In this document: positions 37,225-48,847 of the stretch, one piece after another
Layout of the letters: each line of letters opens with the position of its first letter
Position numbering within the stretch: position 1 is the first letter of the stretch
Assembly (NCBI GenBank): GCA_964247055.1
Contig: OZ176060.1
Span: 930,001 to 994,000 of the forward strand
Length of the DNA stretch: 64,000 bases
Reading direction: 5' to 3'
Source of the DNA: Paragordius varius
Lineage: Eukaryota; Nematomorpha
The notes under the pieces: generated by a model
The model's input: the letters and a program-made list of their open reading frames with translations, nothing else
Told to the model about the DNA's origin: nothing
The model's database searches: none
Position numbers and translations under genes: made by a program

Positions 37225-38160
37225 ATTATTTTAAATTTTATTTATAAAAAATAAATTATTAAAATTATATATCTTATTTATCAAAAAAAATAAATTAAAA
37301 TTTTATTTATCAAAAAAAAAATTGTTTTAAAATTTAATTATTTTGCAAATTTTCTTTTTGAAAATTTTTAAAATTTTATTTATCAAAAAAAATTTTTTTC
37401 ATAATTTTAATTATTTTGCAAATTTTGGTTCCTTTTAAATATTTATAAAATTTTATTTATTAAAAAAAAATTTTTTAAAAATTTAATACATTTAAAATTT
37501 TATTTTAAAAATTTTGGTCCTCTTAAAATTTTAATTATTTTGCAAATTTTTATATATTTAATTAATTAAATATTTTTTAAAATTTTAAAAATTGTTTCAT
37601 AATTTAATTATTTGCAAATTTTGGTATTTTTAATTATTTAAAATTTTATTTATCAAAAAAAAAATTGTTTTATAATTCATAACTTAGAAAATTTTCCTTT
37701 TAAAAATTTATAAAGTTTTATTTATCAAAAAAAAATTTTACAATTTTATTTAACGAAAAAAAAATTTTTAAAATTTTATATTTTGAAAATTTTGATTCCT
37801 TTAAAAAATATAAAATTTTATTTATTTAAAAAAAAATGTTTCAAAATTTCATTCTTTAGAATTTTGGTCCTTTTAAATTATATATAAAATTTAATTTATC
37901 AAAAAAAATTATTTAAAATTTTATATTTTGCAAATTTTGGTCCTTTTAAAAATTTATAAAATTTTATTTATCAAAAAAAATTATTTAAAATTTTATATTT
38001 TGCAATTTAAAAATTTATAAAATTTTATTTATCAAAAAAAAATTGTTACAAAATTACATTATTTAGAAAATTTATTCTTTTAATTTTTTATTTAAAATTT
38101 TATTTATAAAAAAAATTATTTCAAATTGATAATATAGAAATTTTGGTCTTTATTTATTTT
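37225..38160. repeat. Degenerate tandem repeat I (about 75-85 bp)
   Basis: Repeated units of the form AAAATTTATAAAATTTTATT, TATCAAAAAAAAAT, TTTAAAATTTAATTATTTTG and CAAATTTTGGTCCTTTTAAA. At least ten copies, heavily worn, can be followed from 37230 to 38150. No coding frame is present. Confidence 0.65.
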
Positions 38161-38164
38161 TTTC

Positions 38165-38182
38165 GGGGTAATTTTATACCCC
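38165..38182. repeat. 18-bp hairpin palindrome, copy 2
   Basis: GGGGTAATTTTATACCCC, 994 bp after copy 1. Both outer bases differ from copy 1 (A-T becomes G-C), so the pairing is kept. The flanks TTTTGGTCTTTAT before and CAGAAAACTCAATA after are shared with copy 3. Confidence 0.75.
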
Positions 38183-38822
38183 AGAAAACTCAATATTGTT
38201 AAACTATTTTATTTATATTTAATATATATATATATATATATATATTTATACATAGATTTATTTATTAAAATTTCAATCTTTGAGAAATCGTACAATATTT
38301 TTATTAATTTTTTTAAATAATTTTGGATATTTTTAAGATTTTAAAACGAAATTAAAAAATATTCAAGTTTTTTGTTTTATTAATTAAATTTTTTCTTAAA
38401 AACATTAAAAGTCAATATTTTTGTTCGATAAAAATATAATTTGTAACAAAAAAATAATTTTTTTAATAAAAAATTATTATTTTCAAATGAAATAAATATA
38501 TAAAAATATTCAAGTTTTCTGGTTTATTATATAAAATTAATTTTATTAAAAACATTAAAAAAGTCAATAAATTTGTTCATTTGAAAAAAAAATTGTTTGA
38601 AACAAAAAAGTGGTTTTTTTGTAAAAAAAATAATATTTTTAAATGAATAAAAATATAATAAATAAAGAAAATTAGGTTAATAAATAAAAAAATATATTAA
38701 AAAAATAAATTCAAAAATTATGATTAAATCAAAATTAAAAATTTTAAGGACCAACTTGTAGTGTTTAAGGACACTCTTAAAGTGCAAATAATATATATGA
38801 ATAAATTTAATTTTTTTTTAAA

Positions 38823-38870
<48 letters not shown>

Positions 38871-39174
38871 ATAAAAAATTTTTAAATTTGAATATATATA
38901 TATAAACTTATATTTTTACTGTTTTTTCAAATTTTAGAAAGTATTTAGAAAACGCTTATATTTTAACAGTTTTTTCTGAATTTCACAGAAAGAAACCATT
39001 TTATTATATAATATTAATAAAAAAATTTAAATATATTTACTGTGTTTTAAAAGCTTATGTTTATAAAAATTAAATTTTTAACCACAAAATTATAGATTAA
39101 GCTAAATTATTATAAAAAACAAATTTTATTAAAAATATTATTACTTAGAAAATTTTGGTCTTTATAACTCTTTT
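38183..39174. repeat. AT-rich spacer with (AT)n runs and a 147-bp tandem pair
   Basis: It contains (TA)n microsatellites at 38222-38245 and 38828-38863. Two diverged units of about 147 bp begin at 38361 and 38508, both starting ATTCAAGTTTT and continuing ACATTAAAA then GTCAATA. A further worn pair near 38915 and 38960 shares CTTATATTTTnACnGTTTTTTC. Repeat-I-like AAATTTTATT and TTTTGGTCTTT reappear at 39121-39160. No gene is visible. Confidence 0.6.
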
Positions 39175-39192
39175 GGGGTAATTTTATACCCC
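39175..39192. repeat. 18-bp hairpin palindrome, copy 3
   Basis: GGGGTAATTTTATACCCC, identical to copy 2 and 1010 bp after it, with shared flanks on both sides (TTTTGGTCTTTATA upstream, CAGAGATCTCAATA downstream). Confidence 0.75.
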
Positions 39193-39284
39193 AGAGATCT
39201 CAATAACTATTGTTGCTATTTTTTATATATTTTAAATCTATTAAAAAAATTTTAAATTCAAATATATTTAGAAAATAATCTTTA
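39193..39284. other. Short spacer before satellite C
   Basis: AT-rich sequence that continues the copy-3 hairpin flank. Nothing is recognised before satellite C starts near 39285 with AAAGAAAAATTATCTAAAAC. Confidence 0.45.
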
Positions 39285-41930
39285 AAAGAAAAATTATCTA
39301 AAACAAAGAGTTCTCTAAAACTAAAATCATTTCTTGTTGAAAAAATAATTTTTTTTTTAAATCATTTCTTGTTAAATGAATAATTTTTTTAAAAAAATCC
39401 AAATATAATCTTTATAATAGTTAATAAAAAAGTTTTTTGATTGGAAAATTACCAAATAATAGATATTTTTCAAAATTTCAAAAATAAATTCCATCTTTAA
39501 GAAGAATTATTTATAAAACTCGAAATCTAAAAGGTTTTTTTTGACTGGAAAATTACCAAATAATAGATAATTTTACAAAATTTCAAAAAATATAAATTCC
39601 ATTTTTTAAATTTAAAAGAAAAATTATCTAAAACAAAAAGGTTTTTTTGATCTAAAATCATTTCTTGTTAAATTTAAATTTTTATTTAAAAATACTCTTT
39701 TAAATGCAAAACGTTTTGATTAATAAAAAAATTTTTTTGACTGGAAAAATGGAAAATTACCAAATAATAGCTTATATTTTCATAAAATTTCAAAAGTATT
39801 TATTCCATCTTTTAAATTTAAAAGAAGAATTATTATAAAACTCGAAAATAAAAAAGTTTTTTTTTTGATTGACTGGAAAATTACCAAATAATAGCTTATA
39901 TTTTCATAAAATTTCAAAAGTATTTATTCCATCTTTTAAATTTAAAAGAAGAATTATCTAAAATAAAAAAATCTCGAAAACTAAAATCATTTCTTTTTAA
40001 ATGAATAATTTTTTTTTTAAAAATGCTCTTTTAAAATTCCAAAAATAATCTTTATAATAGTTAAAAAAAATTTTTTGATTGGAAAATTACCAAATAATAG
40101 ATATTTTCCAAAATTTTAAAAATAAATTTCATCTTTTAAAAAAATTCAAAAATTCAAAAAATGCAATGATTAATATAAAGGTTTTTTTTGATTGTTGAAA
40201 ATTACCAAATAATAGATATAAAATTTCATAATTTTCAAAAATATTCCATCTTTTAAATTTAAAAGAAGAATTATCTAAAAAAAAGAATTATTTAAAACTA
40301 AAATCAATTCTTGTTAAATAAATATATTATTCTTTTTAAAATGCCTTTTTAAATGCAAAAATTTTGATTTATTAATAAAAAGGTTTTTTTTAATTAATTA
40401 AAATTAACAAATAATAGCTAATATGAAATCTCATAAACTTTCAAAAATATTTATTCCATATTTTAAATCTAAAAGAAGAATTATCTAAAACAAAGAAATA
40501 CTCTAGAAAATTTTAATCATTTCTTGTTAAATTAATAAATTTTTCTTTTAAAAATGCTCTTTTAATTGGAAAAAAATGCAATGATTAATAAAAAGGTTTT
40601 TTTGATTAATGAAAATTATTAATTAATAGTTTTGAAATCTCATTTTCAAAATAAATTCCATCTTTAAGAAGAATTATCTAAAACAAAGAATTATTTAAAA
40701 TAAAAACTCTAGAAAATTAAAATAATTTCTTGTTAAATAAATTTTTCTTTTAAAAATGCTCTTTTTAAATGCAAAACGTTTTGATTGAGTGGGAAAAAAG
40801 GTTTTTTTGAATGGAAAATTACTAAATATATAAAATCTAACAAAATTTTATAATAAATTTAACTTTAAGAAGAATTAATTTTTTTAAAAAATTCAAAATT
40901 GCAAATTTTTCTTTAAGGAAAATTATTAAATAATAGATATTTTACAAAAAATAAATTCCATCTGAATTATTTATAAAACTCAAATATAAAAAAGATTTTT
41001 TTGAATGGAAAATTACCAAATAATAGCTAATATGAAATTTCACAAATTTTTCAAAAATAAATTCCATCTTTTAATTAATCTAAGAAGAATTATCTAAAAC
41101 AAAGAGGTTTTCAAAACTAAAATCATTTTTTGTTAAATGAATAAATTTTTGTTAAATGAATATTTATTCCATCATTTAAATCTAAGAAGAATTATCTAAA
41201 ATAAAAAATAAAAAAGTTTTTTTGATGAAAATTACAAAATAATAACTAATATGAAATTTCATAAACTTTTAAAATATTTAATTATTTTAAATTTTAAAAA
41301 AAGAATTATCTAAAACAAAGAGTTCTCAAAAATTAAAATCAATTCTTGTTAAATAAATAATTTTTTTAAAAATGCTCTTTTAAATGCAAAATCTTTTGAT
41401 TTTTTAATAATAAGGTTTTTTTGACTGGAAAATTACTAAATAATAGCTAATATGAATTCTCAAAAATTTTCAAAATAAATTCCATCTTTTAAATTTAAAA
41501 GTTTTAATTCTTAATTAAAACAAAGAGATTTTTTAAAACTAAAATCATTTTTTGCTTTTAATAATTATTTCTTTTAAAAAGCTCTTTTAAATGCAAAACG
41601 TTTTGATTGATTGGGAAAAAAGATTTTTTTTTGATTGGTAAATTACCAAATAATAGATATTTTACAAAATTTCAAAAATAAATTCCATCTTTAAGAAGAA
41701 TTATTTATAAAACTCAAAAATAAAAGATTTTTTTTGACTAGAAAATTACCAAATAAGAGATATTTTACAAAATTTCAAAAATAAAATTCCATCTTTAAGA
41801 AGAATTATATAATTCAAAGAAATACTCTAGAAAATTAAAATCAATTTTTGTTAAATGAATAAATTTTTCTTTTAATAATGTTTTAAATGAAAACTACTAA
41901 ATAATAGCTAATATGAAATTTCATAACTTT
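39285..41930. repeat. Satellite C array, block 2
   Basis: Mixed long and short units. Landmarks such as AAATTACCAAATAATAG recur near 39446, 39550, 39757, 39881, 40086, 40198, 41012, 41640 and 41738. The palindrome-bearing segment GCAAAACGTTTTGATT is seen near 39706, 40773 and 41593. The right end joins satellite A between AATTTCATAACTTT and AAAAGGAAATAATCTAATTG near 41930. No gene is visible. Confidence 0.88.
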
Positions 41931-43833
41931 AAAAGGAAATAATCTAATTGAAATTGAAATTGTTGATAATACTATACAGTAAAAATTTAAATTCTAAGGA
42001 AAAAAACATAAAAATATAAAAACAAATATATTTTATCTAAAAGACAACCATACTTTTAAAATTTTTATATTTATATATATATATATATATTATTTAGAGT
42101 TCAATTTCACCCTTGAACAATTCAAATTCACCCTTAAACAATTAAAATTTCCCCTAAAAAGAAATTATGTTTTTTTCACAAATATAACTTATTAATTATA
42201 TGAAATATATCTTTTAGGCTAGTTTATTATTTTTATTTAATACAAAATTTTTATTTTTTAAAATATATTAAAATATAGTAATTTTTTATCTTAAAAAACA
42301 TATTTTTTATATTTGAGGGTGAATTTGAATTGTTTAAGGGTGAATTTGAATTGTAGTGGTATATAAATTTTTAATTTAAAACAAAATTTTTATTTATAAA
42401 AATATATATTAAAATATAGGTAATTTTTTATCTTTTGAAAAAACATATATTTTATTTGAGGGTGAATTTGAATTGTTCAAGGGTGAATTTGAATTCTAAT
42501 GGTATATAAATCAAGTATATAGAAATTTTTATTTATAAAAATATATTAAAATATAGTAATTTTTTATCTGAAAAAACATATTTTTTAAAATATAAGTAAT
42601 TTTTTATCTTTTGAAAAAAACATATATTTCATATTTGAGGGTGAATTTGAATTCTAATGGTATATAAAAAATTTTCAGTTATATTTTTATTTATAAAAAT
42701 ATATTAAAATATAAGTAATTTATCTTAAAAAACATATATTTTATTTGAGGGTTAATTTGAATTCTAATGGTATATAAAGTATATAGAAATTTTTATTTAT
42801 AAAAATATATTAAAATATAGGTAATTTTTTATCTTTTGAAAAAACATATATTTTATTTGAGGGTAAATTTGAATTGTTTAAGGGTGAATTTGAATTGTAA
42901 TGGTATATAAATCAAGTATATAAAAATTTTTATTTATAAAAATATATTAAAATATAGGTAATTTTTTATCTTTTGAAAAAACATATATTTTATTAAAGGG
43001 TGAATTTGAATTCTTTAAGGGTGATTTTAAGTTCTAATGGTATATATATCAATTATATAGAAATTTTTATTTTTTAAAATATATTAAAAATATAGGTAAT
43101 TTTTTATCTTTTGAAAAAACATATATTTTTTGAGGGTGAATTTGAATTGTTTAAGGGTAAATTTTTATTTTCATAAATATAACTCATTGTTTTAAACTCC
43201 AAAGTAATATATAGAAATTTTAATAAAAAATCAATTAAATATGATTTTTACCTTTGTAATTAAATGTTTTTTATGGAAAAATAAAAAGTATGGTTGTCTT
43301 TTGAAAAAAAAAATATATTTTAACATTTTGTCCGTATAAATTCACAGTTTTCACTGTATTGATTTTCTAAAACAAAACACTTTTTTTCTTAATAAATCTC
43401 TATAGATAGAAATTTCAAATGAAAAACTTGAAAAAATTGAGTAAAAGGAAACAATCTAAATAAAATTTATAATAATCTAATTGAAATTGTTAAAAAACAC
43501 TTTTTTTCTTCATAAATTCCTTTTACTTAAAAGCTTCTTAATATTAAAGCGAGTATATACTACAATACTCAAGTTTTTAAAAACAAAGACTTTTATTCTA
43601 AAATTCTGGCTACCTTGTTCGAGTTAAGAAACGAGAAATAAAAATTTCAAATAAACTCGAAATCTATTTAATTTGATAATAATATAATTCTTTAAAACAA
43701 CATACTTTTTTTCTTAATAAATCTCTTTTAATTAAAAGCTTATCAATATTACAGCGAGTATTTACTACATTACTCAAGTATTTTAAAAGCAAAGAATTTT
43801 ATTCTAAAATATTCCTGTGGCTTCATTTCTTTT
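41931..43833. repeat. Satellite A array, block 3 (mostly MITE copy 8)
   Basis: A short satellite A island between two satellite C blocks. After 45 bp of monomer comes MITE copy 8, then one short monomer and two box-containing ones (about 43550 and 43756). It passes back into satellite C inside AAAACTCAAAAATAAAAAAG near 43833, a motif that both families carry. Confidence 0.88.
41977..43356 (+). mobile_element. pogo-like MITE, copy 8 (1380 bp, about eight internal units)
   Basis: The longest copy. It has intact CAGT and TTTTCACTG ends and TA on both sides (41975-41976, 43357-43358). About eight internal landmarks (AATTTTTTATC or worn forms) occur between 42281 and 43098, some spaced irregularly (42560 to 42598), which shows internal partial deletions. 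Both flanks are the usual ones: GTTGATAATACTA on the left and a short boxless monomer on the right. Confidence 0.86.
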
Positions 43834-46800
43834 AAAAAACTCAAAAATAAAAAAGTTTTTTTTGATTGATGAAAATTACCAAATAGCTAATATGAAATTT
43901 TACAAAATTTTCAAAAATATTCCATCTTTAAAATCTAAGAAGAATTATCTAAAACAAAGTCTCGAAAACTAAAATAAATTTTTGTTAAATAAATAAATTT
44001 TTCTTTTAAAAATGCTCTTTTAAATGCAAAAGTTTTGATTTATTAATAAAAAGGTTTTTTTGACTGGTAAATTACCAAATAATAGATATTTTACAAAATT
44101 TCAAAAATAAATTCCATCTTTAAAAATAATCTTTATAATAGTTAATAAAAACGATTTTTTTTGAATGGAAAATTACCAAATAATAGTTAATATGAAATCT
44201 CATAAATTTTCAAAAATTTTTATTCCATATTTTAAATTTAAGAGGAATTATTTAAAATTAAAATCATTTCTTGTTAAATAAAACAATTTTTCTTTTTAAA
44301 AATCCATTTTTTAAATCTAAAAGAAGAATTCTCTAAAACAAAGAGGTCTTCAAAAATTAAAATCATTTCTTGTTAAATAAATTATGAATATTTTTTTTAA
44401 AAATGCTCTTTTAAATGCAAAACGTTTTGATTGATTGGGAAAAAGATTATTTTTTTGATTGGAATATTACCAAATAATAGATATTTTACAAAATTTCAAA
44501 ATATTTATTACATCTTTAAGAAGAATTATTTATAAAACTCGAAAATAAAAATCAATTCTTGTTATATTAATAATTTATTTAAAAAAATCCAAAAATAATC
44601 TTTATAATATTTAATAAAAAGGTTTTTTTGAATGATGAAAATTACTAAATAAGTTTTTTTGATTGATAAATATTACCAAATAATAGCTAATATAAAATTT
44701 CAAATTATCAAAAATAAATTCCATCTTTTAAATTTAAAAAAAGAATATCTTTATAATAGTTAATAAAAGGTTTTTTTTATTGACTGGATAATTACCAAAT
44801 AATAGCTAATATGAAATTTCATAACTTTTAAAAATAAATTCCATCTTTTAAATTTAAAAGAATTATCTAAATCAAAAAACTCTACAAAATTTAAATCATT
44901 TCTTGTTAACTTAATATTTTTTTTAAAATAATGATTAATAAAAATGTTTTTAATAACCAAATAATAGATATTTTAAAAATTTTCAAAAATATATTCCATC
45001 TTTAAGAAGGATTATTTATAAAACTCGAAAATAAAAAGGATTTTTTTGATTGGAAAATTACCAAATAATAGATATTTTACAAAATTTCAAAAATAAATTC
45101 CATCTTTTAAATCTGAAGAATTATTTATAATAAAAACTCTAGAAAATTAAATTATTTCTTGTTAAATAAATAAATTTCTTTAAAAAAATCAAAAAATAAA
45201 CATTTTGATTTATTAATAAAAGGTTTCTTTTAAATGAAAATTACCAAATAATAGATATTTTATAAAATTTCAAAAATTTTCTTTCAAAAATATTCCATCT
45301 TTTAAATTTAAAAGCAAAATTATCTAAAACAAAGAGGTCTGTCTCGAAAACTTAAAACATTTATTGTTAAATAAATGAATTTTTCTTAAAAAATATTTCA
45401 TCTTTTAAATGCAATAATTATTAAAAAATTTTGACTGGAAAATCTACTAAATAATAGTTAATATGAAATTTTATAAACTTTCAAAAAATAAATATTCCAT
45501 CTTTTAAATTTAAAAGAAGAATTATCTAAAATAAAGAGATTTTCAAAACTAAAATCATTTCTTATTGAAAATTTTTTTTTTAAAAAAATAATTTTCTTTT
45601 AAAAAATTTAAAAATGCAATAATTTTAATTTATTATTAAAAAATTTTTTTTGATTGTTGAAAATTACCAAATAATAGCTAATATGAAATCTTATAAAATT
45701 TCAAAAATAAATTCCATCTTTTAAATTTAAGAGAAGAATTATTTATAAAACAAAGAAATACTCTAGAAAATTAAAATCAATTCTTGTTAAATAAATAAAT
45801 TTTTTTAAAAAAATCCAAAAATAATCTTTATAATAGTTAATAAAATAATTTTTTGACTGGTAAATTACCAAATAATAGATATTACTCAAATAATCTCATA
45901 ACTTTTAAAAATATTCCATCTTTTAAATCTAAGAAAAATTATCTTAAAAGAGGTTTATTAAAACTAAAATCAATTCTTGTTTAATTAATAAATTTTTCTT
46001 TTAAAAATAAATAAATTTTTTAAAAAAATCCAAAAATAATCTTTATAATAGTTAATAAAAATTATTTTTTGATGAATGAAAATTACCAAATAATAGTTAA
46101 TATGAAATTTCATAATTTTCAAAATAAATTCCATCTTTAAGAAGAATTATTTATAAAACTCAAAAATAAAAATTATTTTTGTAAAAATCAATTCTTGTTG
46201 AATAAATAAATCCTTTTAAAAAAATTCAAAAATAAACGTTTTGATTTTTAAATAAAAAGGTTTTTTTGATTGATAAAAATTACCAAATAATAGCTAATAT
46301 AAAATTTCACAAATTTTAAAAAATATTTATTCCATCTTTTAAATTTAAAAGAAGAATTATATATAAAACTCGAAAATTAAAAATGGTTTCTTGTTAAATT
46401 AATAAATTTTTTCAAAAATAAATTCCATCTTTAAGAAGAATTATTTATAAAACTCGAATAAAAAGTTTTTTTTTGACTGAAAAATTACCAAATAATAGAT
46501 ATTTTACAAAATTTCAAAAATAAATTCCATCTTTAAGAAGAATTATTTATAATAGTTAATAAAAGGTTTTTTTAATTGAAAATTACCAAATAATAGCTAA
46601 TTTGAAATCTAACAAATTTTAAAAATAATCTTTAAAATTTAAAAAAATTATTTAAAAAACTCGAAAACTAAAATCATTTCTTGTTGAATTAATAATTTTT
46701 TTTTAAAAAAAATGCTCTTTTAAATGCAAAACGCTTTGATTTTTAAATAAAAAAGTTTTTTTGACTGAAAAATTACCAAATAATAGATATTATACAAAAT

Positions 46801-48847
46801 TTCTAAAATAAATTCCATCTTTAAGAAGAATTATTTATAAAACTCGAAAATAAAAAGGTTTTTTTGATTGATGAAAATTACCAAATAATAGATAATATGA
46901 AATCTAACAAATTTTCAAAAATATTTATTCCTTCTTTTAAATTTGAAGAATTTTCTAAAGTTTTCAAAACTAAAATCAATTCTTGTTAAATTCTTGAATA
47001 AATTTTTCTTTTATAAAAAGTTCTTTTAAATAAATTCCATAAATCTAAGAAGAATTACTTAAAATAAAGAGGTCTCGAAAACTAAAATCATTTCTTGTTA
47101 AATTCTTGAATAAATTTTTGTTTTAAAAATAAATTTTTCTTTTAAAATCTCTCTAATGATTAATAAAAAGGTTTTTTTGATTTTTGTAAATTACCAAATA
47201 ATAGCTATTATGAAATTTAATAAACATTTAAAAATATTTATTCCATCTTTTAAATTTAGAAGAATTATTTAAAACAAAGAGGTTTAGAAAACTAAAATCA
47301 TTTCTTGTTAAATGAATAAATTTTTTTAATTAAAAATAATAAATTTTTTTAAAAAAATTCAAAAATAATCTTTATAATAGTTAACAAAAAAATTTTTTTG
47401 ATTGGAAAATAACCAAATAATAGATATTTTACAAAATTTCAAAAATAAATTCCATCTTTTAAATCTCAGAAGAATTATATAAAACAAAAAGTCTCAAAAA
47501 CCAAAATCATTTCTTGTTAAATTAATAAATTTTTTTTAAAAAAATTCAAAAATTTATAAAACTCAAAAATAAAAAAGGTTTTTTTGATTGAAAAATTACC
47601 AAATAATAGCTAATATGAATTCTCAAAAATTTTCAAAATAAATTCCATCTTTAAGAAGAATTATTTATAAAACTCGAAAATAAAAGGTTTTTTTGATTGA
47701 TGAAAATTATCAAATAATAGCTAATTTGATATTATTTCAAAAATAAATTCCATTAAATCTAAAAGAAGATTTATCTATAAAACTCGAAAATAAAAAATTC
47801 TTCAAAAATTAAAATCATTTCTTCTTATAATTTCTTTTATGAATAAATTCCATCTTTTAAATGCAAAAATAATCTTTATAATAGTTAATAAAAGGTTTTT
47901 TTTATTAATAAAAAAGTTTTTTTAACTGAAAAATTTCCAAATAATAGTTAATATGAAATCTCAATAAACTTTCAAAAATATTTATTCCATCTTTTAAATT
48001 TAAAAGAAGAATTATCTAAAACAAAGAAATCTCGAAAATTTAAATCATTTCTTATTGATAAATAAATTTTTTTTAAAAAATTCAAATATTCAAAAAATGC
48101 AATGATTAATAAAAAGGTTTTTTGATTGATGAAAATTACCAAATAATAGCTAATATGAAATTTTAACAAATTCCATCTTTAAGAAGAATTATTTATAAAA
48201 CTCGAAAATAAAAAAGTTTTTTATTTCACTGGAAAATTACCAAATAATAGATATTTTACAAAATTTCAAAAATAAATTCCATCTTTAAGAAGAATTATTT
48301 ATAAAACTCAAAAATAAAAAAGTCTCGAAAACTAAAATCATTTCTTGTTACATGAAAAAATTTTTTAAAAAAATGCTCTTTTAAATCTTAATTAAAACGA
48401 AAAAGTCTATAAAATTAAAATCAATTCTTGTTGAATTAATAAATTTTTCTTTTAAAAAATGCCTTTTTAAATGTAAAACGTTTCGATTGATTGGGAAAAA
48501 GGTTTTTTTTTTGATTGGAAAATTACTAAATAATAGCTAATATGTAATCTTATAAACTTTTAAAAATAAAAATATTCCATCTTTTAAATTTAAGAAGAAT
48601 TATCTAAAACAAAAAGTTCTCAAAAACTAAAATCATTTTTTGTTAAATAAAAAAAATTTTTTAAAAAAAATCCAAAAATAATCTTTATAATAGTTAATAA
48701 AAGGTTTTGTTTATTAATAAAAAAATTTTTTTTAATTGGAAAATTACCAAATAATAGCTAATATGAAATCTCACAAATTTTCAAAAAAATATTTATTCCA
48801 TCTTTAAGAAGAATTATAAAAAAAATAAAAAGGTCTCGAAAATTAAA
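43834..48847. repeat. Satellite C array, block 3
   Basis: The largest complete satellite C block. Long and short units are mixed. Short units with TTTATAAAACTCGAAAATAA followed by GGTTTTTTTGA are frequent (near 45013, 46450, 46825, 47660 and 48190). The AATCTTTATAATAGTTAATA segment marks another sub-type, near 44130, 45826, 46034, 47360, 47872 and 48681. No gene is visible; the two longest open frames here lie in repeat units and are not conserved between them. Confidence 0.88.

Noticed and set aside
38828-38863. Telomere or origin signal in the (TA)n runs
   Set aside because: They are simple microsatellites. No TTAGG- or TTAGGG-type array is seen anywhere, and nothing else supports an origin.
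44760-44960. Open frames of about 65 codons on the minus strand in satellite C (also 47972-48169)
   Set aside because: They are made of Lys, Asn, Phe and Ile from A/T runs, lie across unit boundaries, and are not kept in other units.
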